From an uncultured Pelagibacteraceae bacterium (GTDB taxonomy: Bacteria > Pseudomonadota > Alphaproteobacteria > Pelagibacterales > Pelagibacteraceae): a DNA stretch of 32,677 nucleotides. The stretch spans positions 1 to 32,677 of the forward strand of contig CACGKR010000009.1 in the NCBI GenBank assembly GCA_902573705.1, given 5' to 3'. Both the position numbers and the translations under genes were made by a program. Below are positions 31,009-32,677 of this stretch, in pieces (positions within the stretch are counted from its first letter, which is position 1; each line of letters begins with the position of its first letter). The notes under the pieces were generated by a model. It was given only the letters and a program-made list of their open reading frames with translations, searched no databases and had not been told where the DNA came from.

Positions 31009-31111
31009 TTTGACAAAGTCAAATTATTAAGTAATTTGGCGATATTTTTTGGTTGGAATGTAGTACCAAGTTAAGTACTAAACGCTGCCACAAATAACCT
31101 GTCAGTTATTT
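31009..31111 (+). promoter_or_regulatory. rpoC-rpsL intergenic leader with serial inverted repeats and a possible -35 (TTGACA 31010-31015)
   Basis: Perfect dyads TTTGAC/GTCAAA, AAATTA/TAATTT, TAGTAC/GTACTA, AAATAAC/GTTATTT. Confidence 0.5.
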
Positions 31112-31147
31112 CACTCAAAAATATTTATTAATTAATTATTAAAATTT

Positions 31148-31519
31148 ATGCCAACTATAAACCAGTTGTTGAAAAAAAAGAGAGTTAAACAAATTACAAG
31201 GAACAAAGTTCCGGCTTTAGAAAAACAACCTTTAAAAAGAGGCGTGTGTGTTAAAGTTTATACAACTACACCAAAGAAGCCAAATTCAGCTTTAAGAAAA
31301 GTTGCAAGAGTAAGGTTATCAAATGGCTTTGAAGTGACTGCTTATATACCAGGTGAGGGACATAATTTACAAGAACACTCAGTCGTTTTAATAAGAGGTG
31401 GAAGAGTAAAAGATTTACCAGGTGTTAGATACCATATCTTAAGAGGTAATTTAGATACCCAAGGGGTTGCTAATAGAAAAAAAAGAAGATCTCTATACGG
31501 AACAAAAAAAGGTAAATAA
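31148..31519 (+). CDS. rpsL: 30S ribosomal protein S12
   Basis: [32 protein letters not shown]. Confidence 0.99.
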   Translation: MPTINQLLKKKRVKQITRNKVPALEKQPLKRGVCVKVYTTTPKKPNSALRKVARVRLSNGFEVTAYIPGEGHNLQEHSVVLIRGGRVKDLPGVRYHILRGNLDTQGVANRKKRRSLYGTKKGK

Positions 31520-31521
31520 AG

Positions 31522-31992
31522 ATGTCTCGAAAAAAAACTCAACCTAAAAAAAATATTGTTCCTGATCCAAAATTTAATTCAACAATTATTCCAAAACTCA
31601 TAAATAATATAATGTATGACGGCAAAAGAGGTGTAGCCGCTAAAATTGTTTATGATGCAATAGATAAAATCAAAACAAAATCAAAAGATGAACCAATCAA
31701 TATTTTTAATGAAGCTATCAATAATATAAAACCTACAGTAGAAGTAAGATCTAGGAGGGTTGGTGGAGCAACTTACCAAGTTCCAGTTGAAGTAAAAAGT
31801 AAAAGAGCACAAGCACTCGCAATAAGATGGTTAGTAGACTCAGCCAGGAAGAGAAAAGATAAACATATGTCAGATAAAATTTTTAATGAAGTTTATGATG
31901 CTTATGAAAAAAAAGGAGCAGCAGTAAAAAAAAGAGAGGATGTGCACAAGATGGCAGAGTCTAATAAAGCATTTGCACATTTTAGGTGGTAA
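31522..31992 (+). CDS. rpsG: 30S ribosomal protein S7
   Basis: [27 protein letters not shown]-terminus. Confidence 0.99.
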   Translation: MSRKKTQPKKNIVPDPKFNSTIIPKLINNIMYDGKRGVAAKIVYDAIDKIKTKSKDEPINIFNEAINNIKPTVEVRSRRVGGATYQVPVEVKSKRAQALAIRWLVDSARKRKDKHMSDKIFNEVYDAYEKKGAAVKKREDVHKMAESNKAFAHFRW

Positions 31993-31997
31993 AAATT

Positions 31998-32677
31998 ATG
32001 GCCAGAACTCACACATTAGATAAATATAGGAACATTGGGATAATGGCTCACATAGATGCTGGTAAAACTACAACAACTGAAAGAGTTTTATATTATACAG
32101 GTAAGAGTCACAAGATTGGTGAGGTTCATGATGGTGCAGCAACAATGGATTGGATGGAACAAGAACAAGAACGCGGTATAACAATTACTTCAGCAGCAAC
32201 AACGTGTTTTTGGCAAGATCATAGAATTAATATTATTGATACACCAGGCCACGTAGATTTCACAATTGAAGTTGAAAGATCTCTAAAAGTTTTAGATGGA
32301 GCTGTAGCAGTATTTGATGGCGTTGCTGGTGTTGAACCTCAATCAGAAACAGTTTGGAGACAAGCAGACAAATACAAAGTCCCAAGAATTTGCTTTGTTA
32401 ATAAATTAGATAGAACTGGTGCTGATTTTTTTAGATGTGTAGATATGATTAAAGATAGATTAGGTGCTAAACCTCTAGTTATTCAAGTTCCGATTGGTGC
32501 TGAAGCCTCATTAACTGGTGTTGTAGACTTAGTTAAAATGAAAGCTCAAGTTTGGAAAAATGAAGCGCTTGGTGCAGAGTGGGAATACAAAGAAATTCCA
32601 GATGATTTAAAGGAAATATCTGAAAAGTATAGAACTGAATTAATTGAAACGGCCGTTGAGCAAGACGAAAAACTAAT
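31998..32677 (+). CDS. fusA: elongation factor G, N-terminal part (runs off window)
   Basis: [52 protein letters not shown]. Confidence 0.97.
   Translation, partial: MARTHTLDKYRNIGIMAHIDAGKTTTTERVLYYTGKSHKIGEVHDGAATMDWMEQEQERGITITSAATTCFWQDHRINIIDTPGHVDFTIEVERSLKVLDGAVAVFDGVAGVEPQSETVWRQADKYKVPRICFVNKLDRTGADFFRCVDMIKDRLGAKPLVIQVPIGAEASLTGVVDLVKMKAQVWKNEALGAEWEYKEIPDDLKEISEKYRTELIETAVEQDEKL

Overview
This is an AT-rich alphaproteobacterial window that looks like SAR11/Pelagibacterales. That placement is inference from base composition, gene order and protein style; I ran no search. The right half is conserved core: tRNA-Thr, rlmB, tRNA-Tyr, tRNA-Gly, tuf, tRNA-Trp, secE, nusG, rplKAJL, rpoBC, rpsL, rpsG and partial fusA. 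The left half is accessory. (1) At about 225-5470, a cassette lies between a truncated 5' half-tRNA-Leu and an intact tRNA-Leu(TAA). It holds two divergent genes: a secreted TPR-CHAT (caspase-like) protease and a secreted trypsin-like protease with C-terminal Ca-binding-type DxDxDG repeats. Their start regions overlap antisense, and a 32-bp direct repeat pair built from 11-bp units brackets them. (2) nadK follows the tRNA, then a surface-polysaccharide island (acyltransferase, GT-C-like protein, CDP-hexose enzymes RfbF/RfbG, epimerases, DUF4422, UGM-like FAD protein, two methyltransferases). (3) A truncated type IV pilin N-terminus, missed by the ORF track, is followed by a small Mrr-like nuclease / TerB-like / membrane-protein cassette bracketed by a 17-bp perfect direct repeat inside 11-bp iteron-like tandem units. 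The two bracketed cassettes are the best candidates for undescribed systems.
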